DNA from: SYIM01 sp039800325
GTDB lineage: Bacteria > Pseudomonadota > Gammaproteobacteria > Burkholderiales > Burkholderiaceae_E
NCBI GenBank assembly: GCA_039800325.1
Contig: JBDLQY010000256.1
Coordinates: forward strand, 1 to 64,000
Reading direction: 5' to 3'
DNA: 64,000 nt
The notes below the pieces were generated by a model. It was not told the origin of the DNA, searched no databases, and saw only the letters and a program-made list of their open reading frames with translations. Positions 8,321 through 16,814 of the stretch are shown here, one piece after another. The translations under genes were made by a program, and so were the position numbers. Within the stretch, counting starts at the first letter, position 1. Each line of letters begins with the position of its first letter.

Positions 8321-9223
8321 ATGTCGCTTAGCCCGATCTCTGAGGTGGCCTTGCCTCGTCTGCGTGGCTTTGCCCAGGTCGATGTCTTTGCCAGTGACGC
8401 TGGTCCGGGTAATCCGCTGGCGGTCGTTCTAGACGCCCAGGGGCTTGATGCCCGGCAAATGCAGGCATTTGCCGATTGGACCAACCTGTCAGAGACCACC
8501 TTTCTACTTGCGCCGACCAACCCCGAGGCCGATTACCAGGTGCGTATCTTCTGCCCGGGGCGAGAGTTACCGTTTGCAGGACACCCCACATTGGGTTCGT
8601 GTTTTGCCTGGCTGCAGGCCGGAGGCAAACCGCGAAGAAGCGACGAGATCATCCAGCAATGCGAGGCGGGGCTGGTGCGTATCCGTGTAAACGCCACCAT
8701 GCTGAGTTTTGCTGCACCGCCCCGGTTACGAAGCGGACCGCTCGACGAGAATGAGCTGGCGCTCATTGCCCAGGGTCTTGGCGTGGCGCGAAGCGATATC
8801 CTGCACCATGCCTGGTGCGACAACGGTCCGCGTTGGCGGGCCGTGATGCTGGGGTCCGCGGACCAGGTGCTGGCGCTGGCTCCCAGGGCGCAGCTTTTAG
8901 CCGGTCTCGATGTGGGCGTACTTGGGCCGGTGGGCAAGGTCGGTGTGATTGCGGCGCACGGGCCCGCTGTTCACGCTGATTTTGAGGTCAGGGCATTTTT
9001 CACCGCCGCTGGCAGTCTGCGCGAGGATCCGGTTACCGGAAGCCTCAATGCCGCCATCGGGCAGTGGCTGACCGAGTCAGGCCTTGCGCCTAGCCGCTAT
9101 GTAGTCAGCCAGGGCACAGTCTTGGGACGGGCGGGTCGGGTGCACATCGAACGCTCGGTCGATGACACCGTATGGGTGGGCGGCGAGGTGTTTGAGCGTA
9201 TTTCCGGCACAGTGCGGCTTTGA
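8321..9223 (+). CDS. PhzF-family isomerase/epimerase
   Basis: 300 residues with the PhzF fold signatures: QVDVFASDAGPGNPLAVV near the N-terminus, the proposed catalytic Glu in NLSETTF, GRELPFAGHPTLGS, and the second-half motif REDPVTGSLNAAIGQWL. PhzF of phenazine synthesis isomerises a dihydro-hydroxyanthranilate; most relatives have no known substrate. No phenazine genes are nearby, so phzF is not assigned. It starts 8 bases after the HNH gene and may be cotranscribed with it. Confidence 0.9.
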   Translation: MSLSPISEVALPRLRGFAQVDVFASDAGPGNPLAVVLDAQGLDARQMQAFADWTNLSETTFLLAPTNPEADYQVRIFCPGRELPFAGHPTLGSCFAWLQAGGKPRRSDEIIQQCEAGLVRIRVNATMLSFAAPPRLRSGPLDENELALIAQGLGVARSDILHHAWCDNGPRWRAVMLGSADQVLALAPRAQLLAGLDVGVLGPVGKVGVIAAHGPAVHADFEVRAFFTAAGSLREDPVTGSLNAAIGQWLTESGLAPSRYVVSQGTVLGRAGRVHIERSVDDTVWVGGEVFERISGTVRL

Positions 9224-9271
9224 TAAGCCTGCCCCATCGGTGGTTAGCCGGGGGGCGCGAGGTTCAGCCGG

Positions 9272-9287
9272 GGCTGGGCGGCCAGCC
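9272..9287. terminator. Possible GC-rich hairpin between convergent phzF-like gene and topB
   Basis: GGCTGG (9272-9277) and CCAGCC (9282-9287) form a 6-bp stem with a 4-base loop in the short region between two convergent genes. No T-run is present on either strand, so intrinsic termination is only weakly supported. Confidence 0.25.
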
Positions 9288-9288
9288 G

Positions 9289-11892
9289 CTAGCCCGCCTT
9301 GCTGCGCGTGGTTTTACGAGCTTTGGCTGCGCCCGAGCCCTGGGCGCCGGTGCGACTCGGCTTGGCTTTCTCCGGCGATGTTTTGGCCGTTGAGTTGGCT
9401 GCTGAATCGGCCGTTTCGGTCGATTCAGACTTTGCCTTTGCTTTAGCCGCAGGCCGTGGCGCGAACTCGAAGCCGATTCGTCCATCGGGGCCGCGAACCA
9501 GTTTGGCCTTGAATTTGCGCCGTGTGCGCGAGGACACGAAATCGGTAAGCAGATCGGTTGCACCCTCAGCCAGCAGCTTCTTGACCTGCTCTTCGTTGAC
9601 CTCCTGCTGAAGGATGACTTTTCCGGTGCGGAAATCGCAGCGCCGATCAGATCCGACCGACTGCTCGCAGACGTAGTTCATGCCATGACTGAAGACGCGC
9701 GAACTGCACTTGGGACATGCACCCAGCGCAGTCTGGCCACTGAAGTCAACGGCCTCTCCGTCTGTTTCGTCTTCACGCGCGGACTGACCAAAATCGAACT
9801 CGAGTCTATGGTCATCGGTAAGCTTGAGGATGGCCGCAAAAGGCCGGCCCATCTTGCTGCGAAAACCCTGCAGGGGGCCGATCTGCCGCTGGGCGATGAG
9901 CTGCTCAGCCTCGCTGACCTCAAGCTGGCGCGCACCCGGAATTTTGCTGATAGAAAAATCGCAGGCGGTGCATGCATAGCGGCGATAATTTTCCTGAACC
10001 TGAGCGCCACATTTGGGACAAGCCGTTTTAAGCGAGGCGTAGTCGCCCGGAACCGTGTCGGCTTGATAATTCTTGGCCCGCTCGACGATCTGGCGTGTCA
10101 TTTGAGCGATTTCGCGCATGAAGTCATCACGCGCCAGGCGGCCACGTTCCATCTCGGCCAGTTTGTGTTCCCATTCACCGGTGAGTTCGGGTGCGGTCAA
10201 TTCGCTGACACCCAGCCCGCGCAGCAGCGTGAACAATTGAAAGGCTTTAGTAGTGGGAATGAGCTCTTTGCCGTCTCGGATCAGATAGTTTTCAGCGATC
10301 AGACCTTCGATGATGGACGCGCGGGTGGCTGGCGTACCCAGACCCTTTTCGGCCATAGCTGCGCGCAGTTCATCGTCATCGATGAGCTTGCCGGCGCCCT
10401 CCATGGCCGACAGCAGGGTCGCCTCGGTGTAACGCGCTGGCGGTCGAGTGCTTAGCGCGACCAGATCAATGGTCTCGGTGCGCACGGTTTCGCCTGCTTT
10501 GACCGGCACGAGCGTGTCGTCTGTGCCCTGACGGCCGTAGATGGCTTGCCAGCCCGGGTTTACCAGCACCCGGCCCTCTATCCGAAAGCTATGCTCAACC
10601 ACCCGGGTGATGCGCGTGGTGACCATAGATTCTGCGGCAGGGAAAAACACGGCCAAAAAGCGCCGGGCCACCAGATCGTAAATGCGCGCTTCAGCGTCCG
10701 ACAATGAGCGCGGCGCCTGCAGGGTGGGAATGATGGCGAAGTGATCGCTGATTTTGGTGTTGTCAAAGACACGCCGGTTGGGTTTGACCCAGCCGGACCG
10801 GATGATCTGTCCGGCAAAGGGCGCCAGATCGGAGATCTCGCCAAGAACCTCGACGGTCTCCCGCGCGGTGTTGACATAGTCTTCGGGTAGCGCTCTTGAA
10901 TCGGTACGAGGGTAGGTGAGCACCTTGTGGCGCTCGTACAAAGCCTGTGCAAGTGCCAGCGTGGTTCGCGCCGAAAAACCAAATCGCGAATTGGCTTCGC
11001 GTTGAAGGCTGGTCAGGTCGAATAGGGCTGGGGCGACCTGGGAGGCCGGTCGCGACTCTTCAGTGACAGTGCCGGTTTTTCCACTGCAGGCATCGACGAT
11101 GCTCTGGGCCGAGGCGCGGTCCCAAAGTCGCTCGGCACGCGCTTCGGCGTCGTTCTCGTTCTTTTTAAACGACGGATCAAACCAGCGCGATTCGTAGGAG
11201 CCCACCTGCGCTCCGAAGCGGGCGCGAATTTCGAAGTAGTCGCGTGCGACGAACTTGCGAATACGTTCTTCGCGGTCGACCACCACCGCCAAGGTGGGGG
11301 TCTGCACCCGACCTACCGTGGTGAGGTAGAAGCCACCATCACGCGAGTTAAACGCCGTCATGGCGCGTGTGCCGTTAATTCCGACCAGCCAGTCAGCCTC
11401 TGAGCGGCATCGCGCCGCATCAGCCAATGGCAGCATGTCTTTGTCGTCGCGCAGGTGCTTAAACGCATCGCGGATGGATGCTGGCGTCATCGATTGCAGC
11501 CACAGGCGCTTGATGGGCTGCTTGGCCTTGGCATGCTGCGCGATCAGGCGAAAGATGAGTTCACCTTCTCGTCCGGCGTCGCAGGCATTGATCAGCAGGG
11601 ATACGTCCTTACGCCGAATCAGGCGCGTCAGCTGTTTGAGACGGTCCTGCGTCTTGTCGATGGGATTGAGATCGAAGCTGGGTGGAATAACCGGAAGATT
11701 GGCAAAAGACCACTTGCCGCGCTTGACTTCGTACTGCTCCGGGGCTCTGATCTCGACCAGGTGTCCTACCGCTGACGACAGAACGTAGTCATCGCTTTCG
11801 AAGTAATCACCCTGGCGTGAAAAGCCGCCGATCGCACGCGCGATATCGGCGGCAACAGAGGGTTTTTCGGCAATGATCAGGGCTTTGGACAT
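9289..11892 (-). CDS. topB: DNA topoisomerase III
   Basis: 867 residues. The Toprim domain begins at the N-terminus (LIIAEKPSVAADIARA, with DAGREGE near residue 105). The type IA catalytic tyrosine lies in VLTYPRTDSRALP. The C-terminus adds two zinc-ribbon-like segments (CPKCGAQ...CTAC and CPKCSSR) and a Lys/Ala-rich tail of about 50 residues, extending beyond the roughly 650-residue E. coli TopB. The enzyme relaxes negative supercoils and decatenates DNA. It follows dprA on the same strand after a 196-bp gap in which no gene is supported. Confidence 0.95.
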   Translation of the reverse strand: MSKALIIAEKPSVAADIARAIGGFSRQGDYFESDDYVLSSAVGHLVEIRAPEQYEVKRGKWSFANLPVIPPSFDLNPIDKTQDRLKQLTRLIRRKDVSLLINACDAGREGELIFRLIAQHAKAKQPIKRLWLQSMTPASIRDAFKHLRDDKDMLPLADAARCRSEADWLVGINGTRAMTAFNSRDGGFYLTTVGRVQTPTLAVVVDREERIRKFVARDYFEIRARFGAQVGSYESRWFDPSFKKNENDAEARAERLWDRASAQSIVDACSGKTGTVTEESRPASQVAPALFDLTSLQREANSRFGFSARTTLALAQALYERHKVLTYPRTDSRALPEDYVNTARETVEVLGEISDLAPFAGQIIRSGWVKPNRRVFDNTKISDHFAIIPTLQAPRSLSDAEARIYDLVARRFLAVFFPAAESMVTTRITRVVEHSFRIEGRVLVNPGWQAIYGRQGTDDTLVPVKAGETVRTETIDLVALSTRPPARYTEATLLSAMEGAGKLIDDDELRAAMAEKGLGTPATRASIIEGLIAENYLIRDGKELIPTTKAFQLFTLLRGLGVSELTAPELTGEWEHKLAEMERGRLARDDFMREIAQMTRQIVERAKNYQADTVPGDYASLKTACPKCGAQVQENYRRYACTACDFSISKIPGARQLEVSEAEQLIAQRQIGPLQGFRSKMGRPFAAILKLTDDHRLEFDFGQSAREDETDGEAVDFSGQTALGACPKCSSRVFSHGMNYVCEQSVGSDRRCDFRTGKVILQQEVNEEQVKKLLAEGATDLLTDFVSSRTRRKFKAKLVRGPDGRIGFEFAPRPAAKAKAKSESTETADSAANSTAKTSPEKAKPSRTGAQGSGAAKARKTTRSKAG

Positions 11893-12088
11893 GGGATCTC
11901 AGTGACGACAAAGTAAGCCTGGGCGTTTAGCCACTGCGTTGTACGGAACGCATTTAACGTACCGATGCTGAGCAGATGATTAACCCAGGATTGCTTGAAA
12001 AGGGCGCCAATCATAAGTGGGTGCTCGGGCCGCGTGCAAGCCGCAGGTCTGTGGGGTGGTTCCGGGTCATCGGGGATCTTGACCCGGA

Positions 12089-13318
12089 TCAGGCTATTTT
12101 GCATCGCGCAAGTGATCCGTCATCGAGCCGTTCGATCAGGCCAGCAAGCTCGAGCTCAAGCAGTACGTTGGCGAGGCTGCCTGGCGCACATTGCAGCCGG
12201 TCGGCGAGCAGATCGACGCTAACGGGCGCCCAGCCCATCGTACGCAGTGTGCTTTGAGCTAGCGGATGGGCCATAGCCGGGCCGTGTGGCGGTCGGCTCG
12301 CACGAGTGCGATCAGGTCTGGTGCTTGTGCGTGCCGTTTGGCTTGCGAGTACGAGGGCGCCGAGCGGTCCTGCCAGTTCGTTTAGAACGTCTTCGGCGGA
12401 TTCGACCAGTGTGGCGCCCTGACGAAGCAGTTGATGGCAACCTTTGGACAGGGGTGAATGGATGGAGCCGGGAATAGCCATGACCTCGCGGCCCAGCTCG
12501 CTTGCCAGACGGGCGGTGATGAGGGAGCCGGACTGGCGGGCGGCCTGAACCACCAGAACGCCCAGTGCCAGGCCTGCGATGATGCGGTTTCGCCTTGGAA
12601 AATTGGCGCGAGCGGGCTCGGTTCCGAGCGCCTGCTCGGACACGAGAAGACCCTCGCGGGCGATACGGGTTGCCAGGTGCCGGTTGTAGCGGGGATAGAC
12701 CTGGTCGATGCCAGTGCCCAACACGGCGGCGGTGGCGCCGCCACCCGCGAGTGCGCCTTCATGGGCGGCCGCGTCAATGCCAGCGGCTAAGCCGCTCACA
12801 ATGAGCCAACCCTGATCGGCGAGCTCCTGTGCGAGACCCCGCGCCAGGCCCACGCCATCGAGGCTTGCGCTGCGCGAGCCGACGATGGCCAGAGCGGGCG
12901 CCTGCAGGTGCTTGAGATGACCTTGGCAGAAGAGGACGGGCGGCGCGTCATCAAGGCGGCTCAGTGCGGCTGGATAAGCCGGATGATCAAGGTGTAGCAG
13001 CGCCGCGCCGGAGGTTTCGTCCTGCCACTGAAGCGACTGGCCTACGAGCTGCTCGCGCTGCGGACAATTGTCCAAAATGGCACGCGCCCGGGTTTCATCA
13101 AGTAGCCCAGTCAGTTCGAGGTGACTTGCGGCGAAGACCGCCTTGGGGCCCGCAAAGTGCCTCGCCAGAAGGCGGGCGCTGATCGGACCGATGCCAGGGG
13201 TGAACATGAGGCGCAGCCAGGCCTCAAGCGGGTCGGACCGTTGATCGGAGGGCGCGACTATGGGCGCCACAGGCCCTTCGGCTGGATGGTCTGCTTGAAA
13301 AAGACACGGTGAAGTCAT
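12089..13318 (-). CDS. dprA: DNA processing protein DprA/Smf
   Basis: 409 residues. An N-terminal helix-hairpin-helix-like region (GIGPISARLLARHF) is followed by the Rossmann-type DNA-processing domain (VGSRSASLDGVGLARGLA, IVSGLAAGIDAAAHEGAL) and a C-terminal winged-helix domain near residues 350-405. DprA loads RecA onto incoming single-stranded DNA during natural transformation and is also widespread in non-competent species. Together with comM at 41-42.6 kb it gives two competence-associated genes in the window, though both are commonly housekeeping. Confidence 0.94.
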   Translation of the reverse strand: MTSPCLFQADHPAEGPVAPIVAPSDQRSDPLEAWLRLMFTPGIGPISARLLARHFAGPKAVFAASHLELTGLLDETRARAILDNCPQREQLVGQSLQWQDETSGAALLHLDHPAYPAALSRLDDAPPVLFCQGHLKHLQAPALAIVGSRSASLDGVGLARGLAQELADQGWLIVSGLAAGIDAAAHEGALAGGGATAAVLGTGIDQVYPRYNRHLATRIAREGLLVSEQALGTEPARANFPRRNRIIAGLALGVLVVQAARQSGSLITARLASELGREVMAIPGSIHSPLSKGCHQLLRQGATLVESAEDVLNELAGPLGALVLASQTARTSTRPDRTRASRPPHGPAMAHPLAQSTLRTMGWAPVSVDLLADRLQCAPGSLANVLLELELAGLIERLDDGSLARCKIA

Positions 13319-13444
13319 CGGCGGTATCGACGAATTAGGGTTATTGGGAAGGTCAGGCGGATATCACCCATCGCCACCCTAGGCGGGGCTCCGGCCATCC
13401 GGCAACTGCGCATTAGGACGAGTGGATCGCCCTTTTGGATGGCC

Positions 13445-13473
13445 TTGCAGCTCACTGCGGCAGGCGCTAGCAT
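13445..13473 (+). promoter_or_regulatory. Putative sigma-70 promoter of def, possibly giving a leaderless mRNA
   Basis: TTGCAG (13445-13450), a 17-base spacer and TAGCAT (13468-13473). Initiation about 7 bases downstream would fall on the A of the def ATG at 13480. No Shine-Dalgarno sequence precedes that ATG, which fits a leaderless transcript. Confidence 0.4.
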
Positions 13474-13479
13474 TACTGC

Positions 13480-13986
13480 ATGGCTTTGCTATCCATTCTT
13501 CGTTATCCGGACGCCCGACTGCACACGGTTGCCTCGCCGGTGCGTGAGGTCAATGACGACATTCGCACGTTGGTCGCAGATATGGCTGAAACCATGTATG
13601 CGGCGCCCGGAATCGGTCTTGCGGCCACGCAGGTCGACCGGCATGTGCGCGTGGTGGTGATCGATGTGTCCGAATCACATGATGCCTTGCAGGTGTTTAT
13701 CAACCCCGAGATCGTTGCCGAGGCCGGTGAGTACAAGGTCCACGAAGAGGGATGCCTGTCGGTGCCCGGTATCTACGATGAGGTTGAGCGGCCTGGCCAG
13801 GTTACCGTGCGGGCACTTGGGCTTGATGGCAAGCCGTTCACCTTGACGGCCGAGGGTCTTTTGGCGGTATGTCTGCAGCATGAGATCGACCATCTGGATG
13901 GCCGCGTCTTTGTGCAACACCTGTCGCGCCTTAAGCAAAGTCGAATCCGGGCCAAGCTGCTTAAGCAGGATCGGGCTGCGGCTTAG
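13480..13986 (+). CDS. def: Peptide deformylase
   Basis: 168 residues with all three deformylase motifs: GIGLAATQV (about 45-53), EEGCLSVPG (about 89-97) and QHEIDHLDG (about 131-139), supplying the Cys and two His metal ligands and the catalytic Glu. The enzyme removes the formyl group from nascent proteins. First gene of a long overlapping operon; fmt, the enzyme that adds the formyl group, begins 2 bases after its stop. A second in-frame start is unlikely because conserved sequence begins at once. Confidence 0.96.
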   Translation: MALLSILRYPDARLHTVASPVREVNDDIRTLVADMAETMYAAPGIGLAATQVDRHVRVVVIDVSESHDALQVFINPEIVAEAGEYKVHEEGCLSVPGIYDEVERPGQVTVRALGLDGKPFTLTAEGLLAVCLQHEIDHLDGRVFVQHLSRLKQSRIRAKLLKQDRAAA

Positions 13987-13988
13987 CA

Positions 13989-14936
13989 TTGAAGCTGATT
14001 TTCGCGGGCACTCCCGATTTTGCGGCAAGCGTCTTGCAGGCGCTCGCGCAAGCGGGGCACGACATTGCCCTGGTACTTTGCCAGCCCGACCGCCCTGCGG
14101 GTCGGGGTCAAACCCTGCAGGCGCCCGCGGTCAAGCGCTGCGCGCATGCGCTGGGCCTACCGGTTTACCAGCCAGACAGTCTTCGAACGCCACAGGCTTG
14201 CGAGACCATCGCCGCAACCCAAGCCGATCTTATGTTGGTGGTGGCCTATGGGCTGATCATTCCCGCTGACGTATTGAGTATTCCGCGTCGGGGTTGCATC
14301 AATGTGCATGCCTCACTTCTGCCGCGCTGGCGGGGGGCTGCTCCCATCCAGCGCGCCATTGAGGCGGGCGATCAGCAGACCGGAATCACCATCATGCAGA
14401 TGGATGCCGGTCTGGACACAGGCCCGATGCTGTTGTGGGAATCAATCGATATTGGCGAGCATGAAACCGGTGGGCAACTGCACGATCGTCTGGCTGTGCT
14501 GGGAGGGAAGCTTGCCGTGCGGGCGCTTGACGCGCTTGCCCGGGGCGCGCTGGTTGCCCAGCCTCAGCCTGACCAGGGCATCACGTACGCACACAAGATC
14601 AAGCCTGACGATACCGTGCTCGACTGGCGGCTGGATGCTCGTGCGCTGATGAATCGAATTCGGGCCTTTGACCCCTCGCCAGGCGCCCAGGCAAGGCTCG
14701 CACAAGCGCCCGACGAACGGCTGAAGATCTGGGCGGCGCGGGTGCTTGAGGTCCCGGCCGAAGCCGCACCGGGCACGGTGGTCGAGGCGGGTGCTCAAGG
14801 CCTGGTTGTAGCCTGCGGTAATGGCCGGCTTGCCATCGATTCCCTGCAGCGCGCCGGTGGCCGACGGATGGCCGCAGGCGCCTTTCTGGCCGGCTATCCC
14901 ATCAAACCCGGTGATCGGTTTGTCATCGCCGCCTGA
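13989..14936 (+). CDS. fmt: Methionyl-tRNA formyltransferase
   Basis: 315 residues from a TTG start; the sequence begins KLIFAGTPDFAA directly, so no longer N-terminus is needed. The formyl-folate binding and catalytic motif LLPRWRGAAPIQRAIEAGD is intact, and the C-terminal OB-like tRNA-binding domain ends GDRFV. It formylates initiator Met-tRNA using 10-formyltetrahydrofolate. It sits between def and rsmB, the classical order. Confidence 0.96.
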   Translation: MKLIFAGTPDFAASVLQALAQAGHDIALVLCQPDRPAGRGQTLQAPAVKRCAHALGLPVYQPDSLRTPQACETIAATQADLMLVVAYGLIIPADVLSIPRRGCINVHASLLPRWRGAAPIQRAIEAGDQQTGITIMQMDAGLDTGPMLLWESIDIGEHETGGQLHDRLAVLGGKLAVRALDALARGALVAQPQPDQGITYAHKIKPDDTVLDWRLDARALMNRIRAFDPSPGAQARLAQAPDERLKIWAARVLEVPAEAAPGTVVEAGAQGLVVACGNGRLAIDSLQRAGGRRMAAGAFLAGYPIKPGDRFVIAA

Positions 14937-16242
14937 GTCAAGCGACTGGCAGCGCGCGAGTCTGGCCCATGAGATGGCGCGGGCGGCTGGCGCAGTCGCC
15001 TGCGTCGATCGCGGTGAACGACTCGATGAAGCGCTAGCCCGTGCCCTTGCCGACCCCGGCCTGGCCAGCGCCTCGCGGCCTGCTGTGCGTGATATGGCTT
15101 ACGAAACCGTGCGTCAATTGGGACTGGCAAAGCACCTGGCCGACCGCCTGAACGCGCGTAAGCCGCCACCGGCTCTCGCGGCGCTGCAATGGCTGGGCTT
15201 GGTGCAGCTGATGGCTGCGCATCGTCATCCGGCGACCGTGGTCGATCAGCTGGTTGGGGCTGCTCACGAGTCGCCCGACACCCGGGCCGGAGCCGGTTTT
15301 CTAAATGCTACGCTCAGGCGTTTTCTGCGTGAGCAACCCGCGCTGCTGGCCGATGCTCAGACAGATCCGGTGGCTCGGCATAACTATCCCGACTGGTGGA
15401 TTGCCCGTCTTCGGCATGATCATCCGCAATACTGGCGCGCGATTCTCGATGCCGGCAATGCACGACCGCCTTTCGTGCTCAGGGTCAACCTCAGGCGTGT
15501 CACCGTGCCCGATTACTGCCAGGCGCTTGCCCAGCGGGGTATGCGTGGCGAGCAGGTGGGTCCCCAGGCGGTGCGGGTGAGCCCGCCGTGCGCCGTGACC
15601 GAACTTCCGGGCTGGCGCGACGGATGGGTATCGGTGCAGGACGCGGCCGCTCAGTGGGCTGCGCTGCTTATGGCGCCGGCCGACGGAGATCGGGTGCTCG
15701 ACGCCTGTGCAGCGCCGGGGGGAAAGACCTGCCATCTTCTGGAGCTGGCACGTTGCGAGGTCACCGCCCTGGACGTCAGCTCCCAACGTCTGACCAGAGT
15801 ATCCGAGAATCTGGGACGCCTCGGGCTTTCGGCCCGGCTCACGCAAGGCGATGCCCGCGACCCAACCGCCTGGTGGGACGGGCAAGCGTTTGACCGTATT
15901 CTTGTCGACGCGCCCTGCAGCGCCTCAGGCGTGGTGCGTCGTCAGCCTGATGTACGCTGGCTCAGGCATCGTCGCGATCTTGCGACACTGCCGGCGCAGC
16001 AGGCGGAAATTCTGTCGGCGCTTTGGCCGCTGCTAAGACCTGGTGGTACATTGCTCTACGCCACCTGTTCGATTTTCAGGGCCGAGGGCGATGCGTTGAT
16101 CGCAGGCTTCGCATCGCGGCATGCCGATGCCAGGCTGCTGGATTCGCCGGCCGGCATGCCCTGCGGCTATCTTTTGCCCGGGTCGGGGCCCGGATTCGAT
16201 CAGGACGGCTTTTACTACAGCCTTATCGAGAAACAACCTTGA
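14911..16242 (+). CDS. rsmB: 16S rRNA cytosine-C5 methyltransferase RsmB
   Basis: About 443 residues if translation starts at the GTG at 14911, overlapping fmt by 26 bases; a TTG at 14920 and an ATG at 14974 are alternatives, and none has a clear ribosome-binding site. The N-terminal NusB-like RNA-binding domain is followed by the SAM domain (LDACAAPGGKTCHLLELA). The two catalytic cysteines of RNA m5C methyltransferases lie in DAPCSASGVVRRQPD and LLYATCSIF. It methylates C967 of 16S rRNA (E. coli numbering). Confidence 0.93.
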   Translation: MIGLSSPPESSDWQRASLAHEMARAAGAVACVDRGERLDEALARALADPGLASASRPAVRDMAYETVRQLGLAKHLADRLNARKPPPALAALQWLGLVQLMAAHRHPATVVDQLVGAAHESPDTRAGAGFLNATLRRFLREQPALLADAQTDPVARHNYPDWWIARLRHDHPQYWRAILDAGNARPPFVLRVNLRRVTVPDYCQALAQRGMRGEQVGPQAVRVSPPCAVTELPGWRDGWVSVQDAAAQWAALLMAPADGDRVLDACAAPGGKTCHLLELARCEVTALDVSSQRLTRVSENLGRLGLSARLTQGDARDPTAWWDGQAFDRILVDAPCSASGVVRRQPDVRWLRHRRDLATLPAQQAEILSALWPLLRPGGTLLYATCSIFRAEGDALIAGFASRHADARLLDSPAGMPCGYLLPGSGPGFDQDGFYYSLIEKQP

Positions 16243-16814
16243 TCGCTCGGCTCGCGCATGTGGTGGCGATTTTTCTGGCCCTTCTGGCAGATGCTGGCTG
16301 GGCGCAGACGGGCTCCGATGCAAGCGCCAGGCTCGAGCGAAGCATTGATGGCCGGGTCTGGATGCTGGATGCTGATTTTGCTTCGCCGATCAATGCTCGC
16401 CTTGAAGATGCCATTGAAAAGGGCTTAGCCCTCAGCTTCGTGGTCGAGTTTGAACTCCTGCGACCCCGTTGGTACTGGCGGGACGAACGCGTGAGCGAGG
16501 TCAACCTTTCCTGGCGCCTGAGTTATCACCCAATGACCCGTGAATATCGCCTTACCCGTGAATCAGTCACCCGGGTCTTCGCAAGCCTGGACTCGGCGCT
16601 GCGCGAAATGTCGCGGGTGCGGGGCTGGTCTGTCGTGCGCGATGAGCAGCTTCAGCCAGGAGGTAGCTACGTCGCGCAAACCCGACTGCGGCTAGACACC
16701 AGTCAGCTGCCCAAACCATTTCAGGTCGATGCGATGACCAATCGCGACTGGAACCCCCAGGTCGAATGGATTCGATTTCCGTTCACGCCGCCGACGCCGA
16801 CAAGCGCGCAGTAG
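16239..16814 (+). CDS. DUF4390 exported protein
   Basis: 191 residues from a TTG at 16239 that overlaps the rsmB stop (TTGA). This start gives a Sec signal peptide (IARLAHVV, hydrophobic core, cleavage near AGWA) that downstream starts would destroy. The mature part matches the DUF4390 family, found between rsmB and ntrY in betaproteobacteria: repeated WYWRDERV / WRLSYHPMTREYRL segments. Its function is unknown; constant linkage to the membrane kinase gene suggests a periplasmic role in that signalling system, which is inference. Confidence 0.85.
   Translation: MIARLAHVVAIFLALLADAGWAQTGSDASARLERSIDGRVWMLDADFASPINARLEDAIEKGLALSFVVEFELLRPRWYWRDERVSEVNLSWRLSYHPMTREYRLTRESVTRVFASLDSALREMSRVRGWSVVRDEQLQPGGSYVAQTRLRLDTSQLPKPFQVDAMTNRDWNPQVEWIRFPFTPPTPTSAQ

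Noticed and set aside
11877..12257. Small genes on either strand between topB and dprA
   Set aside because: Frames overlap the ends of topB or dprA, show no family sequence, and have no ribosome-binding site; treated as non-coding.
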